Assembly: GCF_027625935.1 (NCBI RefSeq)
Contig: NZ_CP115300.1
Coordinates: 7,688,001 to 7,752,000, forward strand
DNA length: 64,000 nucleotides
From: Streptomyces camelliae
GTDB taxonomy: Bacteria; Actinomycetota; Actinomycetes; Streptomycetales; Streptomycetaceae
Direction of reading: 5' to 3'
Shown here: positions 52,325 through 60,580 of the stretch, piece by piece
How positions within the stretch are numbered: the stretch's first letter is position 1
How the letters are laid out: each line of letters opens with the position of its first letter
Made by a program: the position numbers and the translations under genes
The notes under the pieces: model-generated
The model's database searches: none
Seen by the model: the letters and a program-made list of their open reading frames with translations, nothing else
What the model was told of the DNA's origin: nothing

Positions 52325-52338
52325 CTACCGCCCGGTAG
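52325..52338. promoter_or_regulatory. TetR-type operator-like inverted repeat
   Basis: CTACCGCCCGGTAG is a 6-2-6 perfect inverted repeat of the TACCG-N2-CGGTA kind bound by many TetR regulators. It lies 98 bases upstream of the hydrolase start and 21 bases after the F420 reductase-like gene stop. No TetR gene is in the window. Confidence 0.5.
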
Positions 52339-52358
52339 CCCCTGGTGACCCCGAGCGA

Positions 52359-53012
52359 TCAACCCGCCCGGCGCACCTCGATGTTGAAGTCCGCACTGCC
52401 GGAGTTCCGGAACAGCGTCAGCCACAGCGGCAGATACATCTCCACCGCCCGCGCCGACCGGATCCCGCCCAGGTCCAGCACCCGCGCCGCCGGCCAGCCG
52501 AACTCTCCGAGCAGCGCCGTCACCTGCGCCTTGGCCCCGGCGTCGTCACCGCTCACGAAGACGTTGTGCGCGCCCGGCACCCGCCCGGGATCCACCATCA
52601 CCTGACAGTTGACCGTGTTCAGCGACTTCACCACGCGCGCGTGCGGGAACGCCCGCTGGATCTGCTCGCCCACGCTGTCCGACTCCACCGGGTCCAGGCG
52701 AGGCTGCCCGTCCTCGAAGGCCAGCGGATTGGACACGTCCACCAGGACCTTGCCGTCGAGGTGCTCCGCGCCGGCCGCCCGCAGGGCGTCGAGCGCCACC
52801 CGGCCGCTCACCGCGTTGATGATCAGCTCGCCCGCCGCGGCCGCCTCCGCGAACGTACCCGCATGGGCCCGGCCCGCCGCAGCGGTGGCCCACTCCTGCG
52901 CGACCGGATTGTCCTTGGTGCGCGATCCGAGGGTCACCTCGTGCCCCAGCTCCACCAGCCGGCCCGCCAGCGTACGGCCCACCTCGCCCGTGCCCAGCAC
53001 CCCGTACCGCAT
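52359..53012 (-). CDS. NADPH-dependent F420 reductase family protein
   Basis: 217 residues. N-terminal Rossmann motif RYGVLGTGEVGRTLAGRL, then GSRTKDN, AVSGRVALDAL and VDVSNPLAF, as in NADPH:F420 oxidoreductase and related 6PGDH-like proteins. It would transfer hydride between NADPH and coenzyme F420 or act as an orphan NADP-binding reductase. ATG 53012 starts directly before the Rossmann strand. Confidence 0.8.
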   Translation of the reverse strand: MRYGVLGTGEVGRTLAGRLVELGHEVTLGSRTKDNPVAQEWATAAAGRAHAGTFAEAAAAGELIINAVSGRVALDALRAAGAEHLDGKVLVDVSNPLAFEDGQPRLDPVESDSVGEQIQRAFPHARVVKSLNTVNCQVMVDPGRVPGAHNVFVSGDDAGAKAQVTALLGEFGWPAARVLDLGGIRSARAVEMYLPLWLTLFRNSGSADFNIEVRRAG

Positions 53013-53215
53013 CGGCCACCTCCCGCACACCGGCCGCCGACCCCCGGCGGTCCGCGGTCATTGTGATCCGCACGGGCGCCGGACGGGCCGATTACGGCCG
53101 GACGCGCCGCGCGCGTGTCGGCGGGCCGACCGGACGCTCGGGGCGCTCGGGAGGGGGTGCCGCGAGAGGGAGGGGCGGAACCGGCCCCGTGCGGTGCGTG
53201 CCCGATGATGGTCCC

Positions 53216-54100
53216 GTGAGCGCCGACACCGCGACCGACGTCTTCGAAGAACACCGGCCCCTGCTCATGGGGGTCGCCTACCGCATGCTCGGCCGGATCG
53301 CCGACGCCGAGGACGTGGTCCAGGACGCCTGGCTGCGCTGGTCCGGCGCCGACCGCGCGGCGGTCCGCGAACCGGCCGCCTACCTCGTGCGCATCGCCAC
53401 CCGCCTGTCGATCGACCGCCTCCACCAGGTGCGGGCGCGCGGCGAGGCGTACGTCGGTCCATGGCTGCCGGAGCCCTATGTCACCGAGTTCGGCGACACC
53501 GCCCCGGACGCCGCCGACCGCGCCCTGCTCGCCGACAGCGTCTCCTTCGCCGTCCTGGTCGTCCTGGAGTCGCTGTCCCCGCTGGAGCGGGCCGTCTTCG
53601 TGCTCAGAGAGGCGTTCGGCTACCCGTACGCCGAGATCGCCACGCTGCTCGACCGCGGCGAGCCGGCCGTACGACAGCTCGCCGGGCGGGCGCGCCGGCA
53701 CGTCGAGGAACGCCGGCCGCGCTACGAGGTCGACCCCGCCCAGCGGCGCGAGATGACCGAGCGTTTCCTGGTTGCGGCCTCGGAGGGCGACCTGGACGGG
53801 CTCATGGCGCTGCTCGCCCCCGACGTGCGCCTGGTCGGCGACAGCGGCGGCAAGGCCAAGACACCGAGCCGGATCATGCACACCGCCGACAAGGTCGGCC
53901 GTTTCCTGGCCGCCACCGTACCGACGGCCCCGGCGGAGATGTCGTACCGCTTCGTGGAGGCCAACGGCGGCCCGGCCGTCCTGGTCATGCACGGCGACCA
54001 GCCCGACAACCTCTTCCAACTGGAGATCGCCGACGGCCGCGTCACGACCGTGTACATCGTCCGCAACCCGGACAAGCTCCGGCACCTCACCGCCCGCTGA
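53216..54100 (+). CDS. sigJ: ECF RNA polymerase sigma factor SigJ (ECF41 group) with SnoaL-like tail
   Basis: 294 residues from GTG 53216. Sigma region 2 (HRPLLMGVAYRMLGRIADAEDVVQDAWL), region 4 (LSPLERAVFVLREAFGYPYAEI) and a C-terminal SnoaL/NTF2-like domain. The two ECF41 hallmarks are present as variants: DSGGKAK (for DGGGK) in the tail and NPDKLRHL near the end. In this group the fused tail controls core RNA polymerase binding in place of a separate anti-sigma factor. ECF41 genes usually sit beside a carboxymuconolactone decarboxylase, oxidoreductase or epimerase; here the divergent F420 reductase-like gene is the candidate target. Confidence 0.9.
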   Translation: MSADTATDVFEEHRPLLMGVAYRMLGRIADAEDVVQDAWLRWSGADRAAVREPAAYLVRIATRLSIDRLHQVRARGEAYVGPWLPEPYVTEFGDTAPDAADRALLADSVSFAVLVVLESLSPLERAVFVLREAFGYPYAEIATLLDRGEPAVRQLAGRARRHVEERRPRYEVDPAQRREMTERFLVAASEGDLDGLMALLAPDVRLVGDSGGKAKTPSRIMHTADKVGRFLAATVPTAPAEMSYRFVEANGGPAVLVMHGDQPDNLFQLEIADGRVTTVYIVRNPDKLRHLTAR

Positions 54101-54132
54101 CACACGGCACCGTCCCCGTCCGAGCCCGTGGA

Positions 54133-54167
54133 TTGGTCTTGACCAAGGGTGACGGCCGCCCTATGGT
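54133..54167 (+). promoter_or_regulatory. Promoter with overlapping palindromic operator of the UTRA-GntR gene
   Basis: TTGACC (54139-54144) and TATGGT (54162-54167) are separated by 17 bases. The -35 element lies inside TTGGTCTTGACCAA (54133-54146), a 6-2-6 perfect inverted repeat resembling the DasR/HutC-type dre site (TGGTCTAGACCA). This predicts autorepression. The leader between the start site and GTG 54243 is A/T-rich. Confidence 0.72.
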
Positions 54168-54242
54168 CGCAGAGAAGTGCAACAACCTTTAATAAACAAG
54201 GGCGCTAAAAACCGCCGGACCACGGCTCTTGCGGAGGACAGG

Positions 54243-55004
54243 GTGGGGACCACGCAGCTGGAATCGGTGCCGGAACCGAAGTACTGGCATCTCAAGACCG
54301 TGCTCAGCGAGGCACTGGACTCCGAGTTCTCGGTCGGCGAGATCCTGCCCAACGAGCGTGACCTCGCCGCCCGCTTCGGCGTGGCCCGCGCCACGCTCCG
54401 CCAGGCACTCGAACAACTGGAGCTGGAGGGCCGGTTGCAGCGCCGCCGCGGGGTCGGTACGACCGTGGCGCCGCCGCGCGTCGGCGTGGCCGTCGGGACC
54501 GAGCAGCACGCCTGGCCGGGCGCCGCCGGGGACGCCTGGCAGACCGTCGACATCGAACGGTCGGCCCCGCCCGCGGCTGTCGCCACGGCCCTGGAGACCG
54601 GTGCGGACGAGCCCGTCCACACGGTGCGCCGGACCCGGATGTCCCACGGCCAGCGGGTCGCCACCGAACTGCTCTACATCCCGGCGGCGTCGGTACCCGA
54701 CCTCACCGCGATCGACACCCCGTCCGGCCCGGCACGCGCGCGTGCGGTGCTGCGCGAACTCCAGCACCTGGCCCTGGAGGGGCAGGACCGCTCCGTCGAA
54801 CTGGGCTCCGCCCGTGCGGACGACGCCAAGGAACTCGACCGCCTCCCCGGCTCACCCGTCCTGGTCGTCACCACCCGCTTCGTCGCCGAGGGCCGCACCG
54901 CCGCCCTGTCCGTCGCGACCTACCGCGCCGACACCTGCCGGCTGACCTTCGGGGACGCGGCGGGCGTGGAGATACACCACGACCCGGAGCGCAGGGCTTC
55001 CTGA
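54243..55004 (+). CDS. GntR-family regulator with UTRA domain (HutC/DasR type)
   Basis: 253 residues. Winged HTH with EPKYWHLKTVLSEALDSEF, ERDLAARFGVARATLRQALE and GRLQRRRGVGTTV, then a UTRA effector domain (about 95-245). HutC/DasR-type proteins sense amino sugars, sugars or histidine derivatives. GTG 54243 is chosen because GGAGGA precedes it. The next three genes do not reveal the ligand. Confidence 0.9.
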   Translation: MGTTQLESVPEPKYWHLKTVLSEALDSEFSVGEILPNERDLAARFGVARATLRQALEQLELEGRLQRRRGVGTTVAPPRVGVAVGTEQHAWPGAAGDAWQTVDIERSAPPAAVATALETGADEPVHTVRRTRMSHGQRVATELLYIPAASVPDLTAIDTPSGPARARAVLRELQHLALEGQDRSVELGSARADDAKELDRLPGSPVLVVTTRFVAEGRTAALSVATYRADTCRLTFGDAAGVEIHHDPERRAS

Positions 55005-55011
55005 CCACCCG

Positions 55012-55037
55012 CGCGCCCCAGTTCCGGCTGGGGCGCG
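55012..55037. terminator. Terminator hairpin after the GntR gene
   Basis: CGCGCCCCAG (55012-55021) and CTGGGGCGCG (55028-55037) pair perfectly over ten bases with a six-base loop, directly after the GntR stop and between convergent genes. Confidence 0.8.
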
Positions 55038-55090
55038 GGGATTGCCTCAGCCCGGGCATCTCGGAAGCGCCGGGCGCGGCCAACTCCCCA

Positions 55091-55129
55091 AGGGGCGCGG
55101 GGCTGCATCTGATATGCGGCTCCGCCGCG
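55091..55129. repeat. Second copy of the Streptomyces-type intergenic repeat
   Basis: AGGGGCGCGGGGCTGCATC followed by ATGCGGCTCCGCCGCG is nearly identical to the block at 22965-23002 and likewise lies between convergent genes (GntR and ROK). Confidence 0.7.
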
Positions 55130-55191
55130 TGGGCGCGAACGGCCACGACGGCGCCGCGCCGGCACGACGACCCGCACCACCACGGCGAAGC

Positions 55192-56445
55192 TCAACGCCG
55201 CGTCACCGAGCCGTCCACAGCAAACAGCTGCTCCTCCACATGCGCCAAAGCCAAGCGCAGCGCCCCCGTCGCCACAGCAGCCTCGCCCAGCAAGGACAAG
55301 GCCACCTGAGGCGGCCGCAGGCAATAGCGGGCCAGTTCGCGGCGCAGCGGCTCCAGGACGCCGTCCAGACCGGCCGCCCAGCCGCCGATCACGACCAGCT
55401 CGGGATCGAGCGCCAGCACCAGCGCGGCCACGTCGTGCACAAGCCGCTGGATGAACCGCTCGACAGCCGCCCGCGCCCGCTGGTCGCCCTTGCGGGCCAG
55501 CGCGAACACCTCGGCGACCGCCTGCTCGTCCAGCGGGTGCAACGGCTCGTCGGTGGTGGACAGCAGCGTCTCCGGGGTCGCCTCCCGGCCCAGCAGATGC
55601 AGCGCGCCGATCTCCCCGGCCGCCCCGCCGTACCCCCGGTGCAGCCGCCCGCCGATCAGCGAACCCGCGCCCGGACTCAGCCCCGCCAGCACGAACACCA
55701 CGTCGTCGGAGCCGGTCGCCACGCCCTTCCAGTGCTCGGCGACGGCCGCCGCGTTGGCGTCGTTCTCCACCAGCACCGGGCACTTGAAGGATCGGCTCAG
55801 CCGCTCGCCCAATTTCAGCCCGGTCCACTCGGGCAGCGCCGTGCCCAGCCGTACCGTGCCGTCGGTCTCCACGATGCCCGGCGTGCCCACGCCGACCGCC
55901 CGCAGCGAGCCACGCGCGACGCCGGCCCGGCGCAGCAGTTCGGCGACCGTGCCGCGCAGCCGGTCCAGCCGCTCGTCCGCCGGAGCCGTCTCGTCGACCT
56001 CCTTGGCCTGCGCGCCCAGCACCCGCCCGTCCAGGTCGGACAGCAGCGCGGCGACCCGGTGCGGCCCGATCTCCAGGCCCAGCAGATGCCCCGCCTCGGC
56101 CCGGAACCGGAACCGGCGCGCGGGCCGCCCCTGACGGCGCGCGGTGCCCTCGTCGGCGGCCGTCTCCACGACCAGCCCGCCCTCGATGAGCCCTTCGACG
56201 ACGCCCTCGACGGTCGGCCGGGACAGTCCGGTGACCCGGGTGATCTCGGTGAGCGTCGCGCAGTCCGTGGCGCGCAGCGCGTGCAGCACCACCGCGGAAT
56301 TGATCCTTCGCAGCAGCGAGGGATCGCCGCCGGTCAGCTGCGCCACCGTCCGTCCTTCCAGCTCGCGGGGGGTGTTGGGCGGATCGTACTCGGCCGGACG
56401 CACCCCGGCGAGTGCCGGGGGTGCACGCACCAGGGCCGCCGGCAC
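55192..56445 (-). CDS. ROK-family transcriptional regulator
   Basis: About 417 residues. N-terminal winged HTH (RVTGLSRPTVEGVVEGLIEGG), then the ROK sugar-kinase-like fold with LGLEIGPHRVAAL, VGVGTPGIV, VLVENDANAAAVAE, GAGSLIGGRLHRGYGGAAGEIG. The canonical ROK zinc motif (CGCxGCxE) is absent, so the zinc site is probably lost. Such proteins repress sugar-use genes. GTG 56445 lies three bases after the response-regulator stop, so it may be read from the two-component operon; the first 40 residues are atypical and the true start may be further in. Confidence 0.85.
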   Translation of the reverse strand: MPAALVRAPPALAGVRPAEYDPPNTPRELEGRTVAQLTGGDPSLLRRINSAVVLHALRATDCATLTEITRVTGLSRPTVEGVVEGLIEGGLVVETAADEGTARRQGRPARRFRFRAEAGHLLGLEIGPHRVAALLSDLDGRVLGAQAKEVDETAPADERLDRLRGTVAELLRRAGVARGSLRAVGVGTPGIVETDGTVRLGTALPEWTGLKLGERLSRSFKCPVLVENDANAAAVAEHWKGVATGSDDVVFVLAGLSPGAGSLIGGRLHRGYGGAAGEIGALHLLGREATPETLLSTTDEPLHPLDEQAVAEVFALARKGDQRARAAVERFIQRLVHDVAALVLALDPELVVIGGWAAGLDGVLEPLRRELARYCLRPPQVALSLLGEAAVATGALRLALAHVEEQLFAVDGSVTRR

Positions 56446-56448
56446 GGC

Positions 56449-57105
56449 TCAGCCCGGTGCCACGAACCCCGATTCGTAGGCCGCGATTACCGCCTGGGTC
56501 CGGTCGCGCGCACCGAGCTTCGCCAGGACACCGCTCACATGCGACTTCACCGTCTCCGTGCCCACGACCAGCCGGGCGGCGATCTCCGCGTTCGACAGGC
56601 CGCGCGCCATCAGCCGCAGCACCTCCGCCTCCCGCTCCGTCAGCCGGGCCCGCTCCAGCGCGGCCCGCGCCGGGCGCCCGCCGTCGCCGTACCGGGCGGC
56701 GAGGCGCCGTACGGACGCCGGGAAGAGCAGGGACTCGCCCTCCGCCACCAGCCGTACCGCGTGCACGATCTCGGCCGGCCGGGCCCGTTTCAGCAGGAAC
56801 CCGTCGGCGCCCGCGCGCAGCGCCTCGTACACGTACTCGTCGTCCTCGAAGGTGGTCACCACGAGGATCTTCGGCGGATCGGCCACCGTGCGCAGCACCG
56901 CGCGCGTGGCCTCGATCCCGTCCAGCAGCGGCATCCGTACGTCCATGGCGACCACGTCCGGCCGCAGTTGCCGCACCAGCGGGATCACCGCGGCCCCGTC
57001 GGCCGCCTCACCCACCACCTCGATGTCGGGCTGCGCCGCCAGTACGGCCCGCAGCCCCGCGCGGACGAGCGGTTCGTCGTCGACGAGGAGTACGGTGACC
57101 GGCAT
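56449..57105 (-). CDS. NarL-family response regulator
   Basis: 218 residues. Receiver domain with acidic pocket VLLVDDEPLVRAG, phosphoacceptor Asp in VVAMDVRMPLLDG, Thr in VTTFEDDEYV and Lys in FLLKRA, then a LuxR HTH (LTEREAEVLRLMARGLSNAEIA). Partner of the kinase encoded 14 bases upstream. The likely target is the divergent ABC exporter operon beyond the kinase gene, a common Streptomyces arrangement. Confidence 0.95.
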   Translation of the reverse strand: MPVTVLLVDDEPLVRAGLRAVLAAQPDIEVVGEAADGAAVIPLVRQLRPDVVAMDVRMPLLDGIEATRAVLRTVADPPKILVVTTFEDDEYVYEALRAGADGFLLKRARPAEIVHAVRLVAEGESLLFPASVRRLAARYGDGGRPARAALERARLTEREAEVLRLMARGLSNAEIAARLVVGTETVKSHVSGVLAKLGARDRTQAVIAAYESGFVAPG

Positions 57106-57119
57106 CCGGCCAGCGTAGA

Positions 57120-58286
57120 TCACCTCAGCGGCAGCTCCGCCCGCACCTGCCAGTCGCCCTCGTCCGGGCCGGTACGGGCGCTGCCCCCGAGGAGGGCGGC
57201 CCGCTCGCGTATGCCGCGCAGGCCGCTGCCCCGGCCGGGGCCGGGTATCGGGGCCGGCAGCGGATTGCGGACCTCCAGGGCCAGCAGGCCGTCGCTCACC
57301 GCGACCCGGACCCGCACGGGCACGGCTCCCGCGTGCCGCAGCACATTGGTGAGCGCCTCCTGCAGGATGCGGTATCCCTCCCGGGACACCGGCCCCGGCA
57401 GGGCCGCGAGCGGACCGGTCACCTCGGCGTCGACCTTCGCCCCGGAGGCGCGCGCCGACTCCAGCAGCCGGCCGGCATCGGCCAGGGTCGGCCGGGCGCT
57501 CACCGGCCGCTCGCTCTCCCGCAGCACGCCCAGCACCCGCTCCAGGTCCTCCAGGGCCGCCCGGCCGGTCTCCTCGATGGCGTCCAGCGCGCGCTCGGTG
57601 AACCCCGGATCGCCCGCCGCCCGTGCCGCTCCGGCCTGCACCACCGCCACCGTCAGGGCGTGCCCGATCGAGTCGTGCAACTCCCGGGCGATACGCGTGC
57701 GTTCCAGCAGCTGCTCGGTGCGCTCCTCCAGCGCTGCCAGCCGCTCGGCCGCCGACGGCCCCAGCAGGCGGCGCGCGCAGGCCGTGATCAGCTCGCCGAG
57801 CCCGACGACCGCGCCGTACAGGGCAAGCAGAGGAAGCGGCGTGAGCAGGGCCCAGGCGGGGTGCGGCGGCAGGGCGTCCAGCAGCGGCAACTCGGGCGAC
57901 GGCGCATGACCCCAGGCGCAGCGGGCCAGTTCGAAGGCGGTGGCCGGCAGCCACACCGTGGCGAACATCGCCACCGCGCCCAGGAGCATCCGCAGTTCCA
58001 GCCACAGCACTGTGCGCAGCCGGTCCCGCCAGGTCGCCGACGGTGCCTCGGAGATGCCCGGCTCCGCCTCGCCCGGCGTGAGCAGCAGCCGCGCCTGCAC
58101 GCCCTCGCCGTGCCGCACCGCGGGCAGCAGGCCGACCGGGGCGAGGACCAGCGCGGGCACCCAGGGAGTCGACATGTCGATGAAGAGCCACACGCTGACG
58201 ATCAGCATCGGCACCCACAGATGCAGCAGGCGCGTGTACGTCGTCCCGCGCAGCAGCGGGCGCAGGAAGCGGACCATGTGGACCAT
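57120..58286 (-). CDS. Two-component sensor histidine kinase
   Basis: 388 residues. N-terminal pair of TM helices (LLHLWVPMLIVSVWLFID and VPALVLAPVGLLPAV), a loop, two further TM segments (about 120-205), then HisKA_3 with RIARELHDSIGHAL and a HATPase_c domain (YRILQEALTNVLRHAG, GSGLRGIRERAALLGG). ATG 58286 or 58277 are both possible. It is divergent from an ABC transporter across about 110 bases. Confidence 0.93.
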   Translation of the reverse strand: MVHMVRFLRPLLRGTTYTRLLHLWVPMLIVSVWLFIDMSTPWVPALVLAPVGLLPAVRHGEGVQARLLLTPGEAEPGISEAPSATWRDRLRTVLWLELRMLLGAVAMFATVWLPATAFELARCAWGHAPSPELPLLDALPPHPAWALLTPLPLLALYGAVVGLGELITACARRLLGPSAAERLAALEERTEQLLERTRIARELHDSIGHALTVAVVQAGAARAAGDPGFTERALDAIEETGRAALEDLERVLGVLRESERPVSARPTLADAGRLLESARASGAKVDAEVTGPLAALPGPVSREGYRILQEALTNVLRHAGAVPVRVRVAVSDGLLALEVRNPLPAPIPGPGRGSGLRGIRERAALLGGSARTGPDEGDWQVRAELPLR

Positions 58287-58394
58287 GCGGACATCGTCGC
58301 AGCCGGCACTGACAACGGGCCTCCCCCGCACGGGGGAGAGGATCTCCACCGGCGGGGGAGGCCCCGGCGTCCCCCGCACGGCAAGGCTGATGCC

Positions 58395-59315
58395 ATGACC
58401 AGCATCGACGTACGCGACCTCACCAAGGAGTACGGCGGACGGCGGGCCGTGGACCGGCTCGGCTTCAGCGTGCGCCCCGGCCGCGTGACCGGCTTCCTCG
58501 GCCCCAACGGCGCCGGCAAGTCCACCACCATGCGCCTCGTCCTCGGCCTCGACCGGCCCACCTCGGGCACCGCCACGATCGGCGGCCGGGCCTACGCCGG
58601 ACTGCGGGAACCCCTGCGCACGGTGGGCGCGTTGCTCGACGCACGCGCCGCGCACGGCTCCCGCACCGCCCGCGACCATCTGCGCGCCCTGGCCACGAGC
58701 AACCGCATCCCGGACCGCCGTGTCGACGCCGTGCTGGAGCAGACCGGGCTGGCCACGGTGGCGGGGCGCCGAGTACGGACGTACTCCCTCGGCATGCGCC
58801 AGCGGCTCGGCATCGCCGCCGCCCTGCTCGGGGATCCCGAGGTGATCCTGCTCGACGAGCCCGCCAACGGCCTGGACCCCGAGGGCATCGTGTGGATCCG
58901 GACGCTGCTGCGCCGACTCGCGGCCGAGGGCCGTACGATCCTGGTCTCCAGCCATCTGATGGGCGAGACCGCCGCCTTCGCCGACCACCTCGTGATCCTC
59001 GGCCGGGGCCGGCTGCTGGCCGACACACCGGTCCAGGACTTCATCCACGCGCGCGTACGGCCCCACGTCCGCGTCCGCACCACCGACCCCGCCGCGCTGG
59101 ACGACCTTCTCGCCCGCCACGGCCTCGACGCCGCCCGGGACGCGGACGGGACCCGGACCGTGCGGCACGCGCGCGTGGACGACCTCGGCCGGCTCCTGGC
59201 CGAGGCCGGCATCCCCGTCCTGGAACTCGCCGCACAGGAGGCCACCCTGGAGGAGGCCTACCTCGATCTGACCGCGGCCGAGGCCGAGTTCACCGCACTG
59301 TCCCAGGAGGCCTGA
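58395..59315 (+). CDS. ABC transporter ATP-binding protein
   Basis: 306 residues. Walker A FLGPNGAGKSTTMRLVLGL, signature YSLGMRQRLGIAAALLG, Walker B VILLDEPANGLDP and H-loop SSHLMGE, then an accessory C-terminal domain typical of DrrA/bacitracin (BcrA)-type exporters. With the next gene it forms an exporter or antibiotic-resistance type transporter under probable control of the divergent two-component system. Confidence 0.94.
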   Translation: MTSIDVRDLTKEYGGRRAVDRLGFSVRPGRVTGFLGPNGAGKSTTMRLVLGLDRPTSGTATIGGRAYAGLREPLRTVGALLDARAAHGSRTARDHLRALATSNRIPDRRVDAVLEQTGLATVAGRRVRTYSLGMRQRLGIAAALLGDPEVILLDEPANGLDPEGIVWIRTLLRRLAAEGRTILVSSHLMGETAAFADHLVILGRGRLLADTPVQDFIHARVRPHVRVRTTDPAALDDLLARHGLDAARDADGTRTVRHARVDDLGRLLAEAGIPVLELAAQEATLEEAYLDLTAAEAEFTALSQEA

Positions 59316-59317
59316 CC

Positions 59318-60028
59318 ATGCCGTTCGCACCCGTGCTGCACGCCGAGTGGATCAAGACCCGTACCCTGCCCTCGCTCCTCGGCGCTCTGGCCGCGATCCT
59401 CCTCGTCACCACCGCGTTCTCGGCCGTCGGAGCGGCAGGTGACGCCGACCCGGACCCGCTGTACTCGGTGTTCTTCGGCGTGAACCTCGGCCAGATCGCC
59501 GCGATCGCCTTCGGGACGACGGCCGTCGCGACGGAGTTCCGGGGCGGCGCGCTGCGGCTGACACTGTCGGCGGTGCCCGGCCGGCGGCGGTGGTTCGCCG
59601 CCAAGGCCACGGCGATCGCCATGCCCGTGCTGGCAGCAGGCCTCCTGACCGGGCTGGTCACCCTGCTCGTCGGCAAAGCGGTTCTCGGCGCCTCCGGGCC
59701 CTCGTGGACCGAGGGGCTGCGCGGCGCCGCCGGCTGCTGCCTCCAGCTGACGCTGATGGCGCTGTTCGCAGCCGGACTCGCGGCCCTGCTGCGCAGCGGT
59801 GTGGCCACGTTGTCCGTCCTGATCCCGTTCGTGCTGATCGTGTCCTTCGTCGTCGGCGACCTGTCCGCCGGCGTCGCCGACTTCCTGCCCGACCGCGCCG
59901 GTCAAGTGGCCCTGCACAGCACCTGGGACGGCGCCCTCGGCCCGTGGACCGGGCTCGCGGTGACCGCGCTGTGGGCGACGGCCGCGCTGCTCGCGGGCGC
60001 CTGGCGCCTCGACCGAGGGGACGCCTGA
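59318..60028 (+). CDS. ABC-2 type transporter permease
   Basis: 236 residues with six transmembrane segments. Opening HAEWIKTRTLPS and TTAVATEFRGGALRLTLS are typical of BcrB/NosY-type ABC-2 permeases. Starts two bases after the ATPase stop. The substrate is unknown. Confidence 0.9.
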   Translation: MPFAPVLHAEWIKTRTLPSLLGALAAILLVTTAFSAVGAAGDADPDPLYSVFFGVNLGQIAAIAFGTTAVATEFRGGALRLTLSAVPGRRRWFAAKATAIAMPVLAAGLLTGLVTLLVGKAVLGASGPSWTEGLRGAAGCCLQLTLMALFAAGLAALLRSGVATLSVLIPFVLIVSFVVGDLSAGVADFLPDRAGQVALHSTWDGALGPWTGLAVTALWATAALLAGAWRLDRGDA

Positions 60029-60069
60029 CGGCCCGCCAATTGTCAGTGCCGCCCGCTTTACTGGAGCAC

Positions 60070-60513
60070 ATGGACATCGCGGAGTGCCTGACCGTCATCG
60101 AGTCGCTGTGCGCGGGGGAGTCCCCGCCGCAGGACGGCCGCGCGGAGCCGGTTCCGGCAGGCGCCGGTCACCGGACCGTGGAGTTAGCGACGAGCCATGG
60201 GACAGCGCTGGGCGACGCGGGGGAGCGGCAGCGGGCCGCGGAGGACCTGCAGGCGTACCGGGAGGCCATAGCGGAGCGGCTGCACGAGCGCTGGGGCCGG
60301 CAGGCTCCCTGGGGTCAGCTGACGGTGCGGTTGCGCGCGGGCCGGGGCGAGGAGATACCGGAGCCCTGGGCCGGCCTCAGCCTGCTCACCGACGAACTGG
60401 ACGTGTGGCAGGCGACGGGGACCGGCCGCTGGGTCGCCCTCGGCGTCGCCGACCGGGACGACGCGGACGAGATTCGCCTCCTGGCCACGGTCACGGAGAC
60501 CCCTCCGCCGTGA
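60070..60513 (+). CDS. Hypothetical protein, probably soluble
   Basis: 147 residues, no membrane segment and no motif I recognise. A helical middle (ERQRAAEDLQAYREAIAERL) is followed by a beta-rich half ending in RWVALGVADRDDADEIRLLATV. Good Streptomyces codon usage and a start (GGAGCAC before ATG 60070) support it as real. A tandem-repeat block follows it. Confidence 0.6.
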   Translation: MDIAECLTVIESLCAGESPPQDGRAEPVPAGAGHRTVELATSHGTALGDAGERQRAAEDLQAYREAIAERLHERWGRQAPWGQLTVRLRAGRGEEIPEPWAGLSLLTDELDVWQATGTGRWVALGVADRDDADEIRLLATVTETPPP

Positions 60514-60580
60514 CCGCCGGCCGCGCGGTGCCGGCAGCGGGTCCGGCTCCTTCGCCCGGCCACCGTCGAGCAGTCCCCGA

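Noticed and set aside
54243..55004. DasR itself
   Set aside because: Same family and a dre-like site, but no N-acetylglucosamine genes are adjacent and the N-terminus differs from what I recall of DasR; left as UTRA-GntR.
57100..59330. Very long minus-strand frame extending the sensor kinase over the ABC ATPase gene
   Set aside because: The upstream part is antisense to a clear ABC ATPase with Walker motifs; only 57120-58286 is kinase.
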